Shown: positions 63,514 to 64,000 of the stretch, in pieces
How the letters are laid out: each line of letters begins with the position of its first letter
How positions within the stretch are numbered: the stretch's first letter is position 1
Source of the DNA: Dyella_B nitratireducens
GTDB taxonomy: Bacteria > Pseudomonadota > Gammaproteobacteria > Xanthomonadales > Rhodanobacteraceae
Direction: 5' to 3'
Assembly: GCF_049532905.1 (NCBI RefSeq)
Contig: NZ_CP064032.1
Location: 4,836,001-4,900,000, forward strand
DNA length: 64,000 nt
Translations under genes and position numbers: made by a program
Notes under the pieces: generated by a model
Databases searched by the model: none
What the model saw: the letters and a program-made list of their open reading frames with translations, nothing else
Told to the model about the DNA's origin: nothing

Positions 63514-64000
63514 ATGGCTACGACGCTGGTGATTCTGGGCGCAAGCGGGGATCTCACCAAGCGGCTATTGATGCCGGCGCTGTATCGCCTGCATACGCTG
63601 GGTTTGACGCGTGATCTGCGCATCGTGGGTTACGCGAAGGAATCCTGGAGCCGCGAGTATTTCGAGCGGCATATCCAGAAAGCGCTGCAATCCTTTGCGC
63701 CGGACTACAAACCGGCGCAGTGGAATCGCTTCCGCCGTCAACTCGATTATGTGGGTGGCGAACTGCAGGCCGATCAGCTGCGTGCACTCAAAGATAAATT
63801 GAGCCCGGCTACCTTGTTTTATCTTGCCTTGCCGCCGTCGCTGTTTGGTACGGCAGCTTCCGCGCTCGGTGAAGCCGGTTTTGCCAAGGCGCCGCGCAAT
63901 GGTTGGCGTAGGCTGATCGTGGAAAAGCCGTTCGGCACGGATCTGGCCTCCGCGCAGGCCTTGCGCCAGACCATGCATGCGCACTGGCAAGAAGAACAGA
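63514..64000 (+). CDS. zwf: Glucose-6-phosphate 1-dehydrogenase, N-terminal part
   Basis: The first 162 residues are visible; the gene runs off the window. LVILGASGDLTKRLLMPALY is the NADP-binding start and VEKPFGTDLASAQALR the conserved active-region block. Four bases after gnd; closes the tal-pgi/ROK-gnd-zwf operon of the oxidative pentose-phosphate and Entner-Doudoroff entry. Confidence 0.95.
   Translation, partial: MATTLVILGASGDLTKRLLMPALYRLHTLGLTRDLRIVGYAKESWSREYFERHIQKALQSFAPDYKPAQWNRFRRQLDYVGGELQADQLRALKDKLSPATLFYLALPPSLFGTAASALGEAGFAKAPRNGWRRLIVEKPFGTDLASAQALRQTMHAHWQEEQ

Overview
The window is a high-GC gammaproteobacterial chromosome segment. The gene set and order (rpoD, dtd, rsmB-fmt-def, a LysM protein, dprA, topA, tsaC, erpA, nudC, rppH, and an emrAB/outer-membrane-factor pump) fit Xanthomonadales, most likely Rhodanobacteraceae (Dyella/Rhodanobacter/Frateuria-like). 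This is inferred from protein resemblance; no 16S gene is present.

Layout. 1-2.7 kb: accessory DNA with a MrcB-like protein and a PD-(D/E)XK-type nuclease, next to a tRNA-Ile(CAU) gene split in its anticodon loop by a 252-nt group I intron. 3-6.6 kb: a SnoaL-like protein, rpoD and dtd. 6.8-17.9 kb: a cell-envelope polysaccharide locus with a lipid A-type acyltransferase, two ArnT-like GT-C enzymes, a CDP-glycerol-type transferase, three GT-A glycosyltransferases, one GT-B glycosyltransferase and an O-antigen ligase. 18-29 kb: translation and DNA housekeeping (rsmB-fmt-def; LysM, dprA, topA, tsaC), an acyl-AMP ligase and purD. 29-37.5 kb: small enzymes, an MFS-acyltransferase fusion, ampE, nudC, erpA, a bactofilin, bfr/bfd with Fur-like boxes, and rppH.

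37.7 to about 52.1 kb is a genomic island inserted beside tRNA-Met(CAU). A tyrosine integrase lies next to the tRNA, and matching GGGGGTA arm-type repeats mark both ends. Inside are small membrane proteins, lipoproteins, a secreted propeller protein, a stand-alone shortened EF-Ts-like protein, excisionase-type DNA-binding proteins, a structured leader resembling P4-like satellites, three unknown ORFs in a row, an AlpA-replication module with repeats inside the rep gene, and an unknown four-helix membrane protein near the right end. Codon use is visibly less GC-biased than in the flanks.

52.8-64 kb returns to core DNA: an HxlR regulator with an inverted-repeat operator controlling an EmrAB-type tripartite efflux operon followed by a thiolase; then an overlapping sugar-phosphate operon, tal, a pgi fused to a ROK sugar kinase, gnd and zwf (cut by the window edge).

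At least two families of long palindromic repeats occupy the junctions between convergently transcribed core genes, apparently in place of ordinary terminators.
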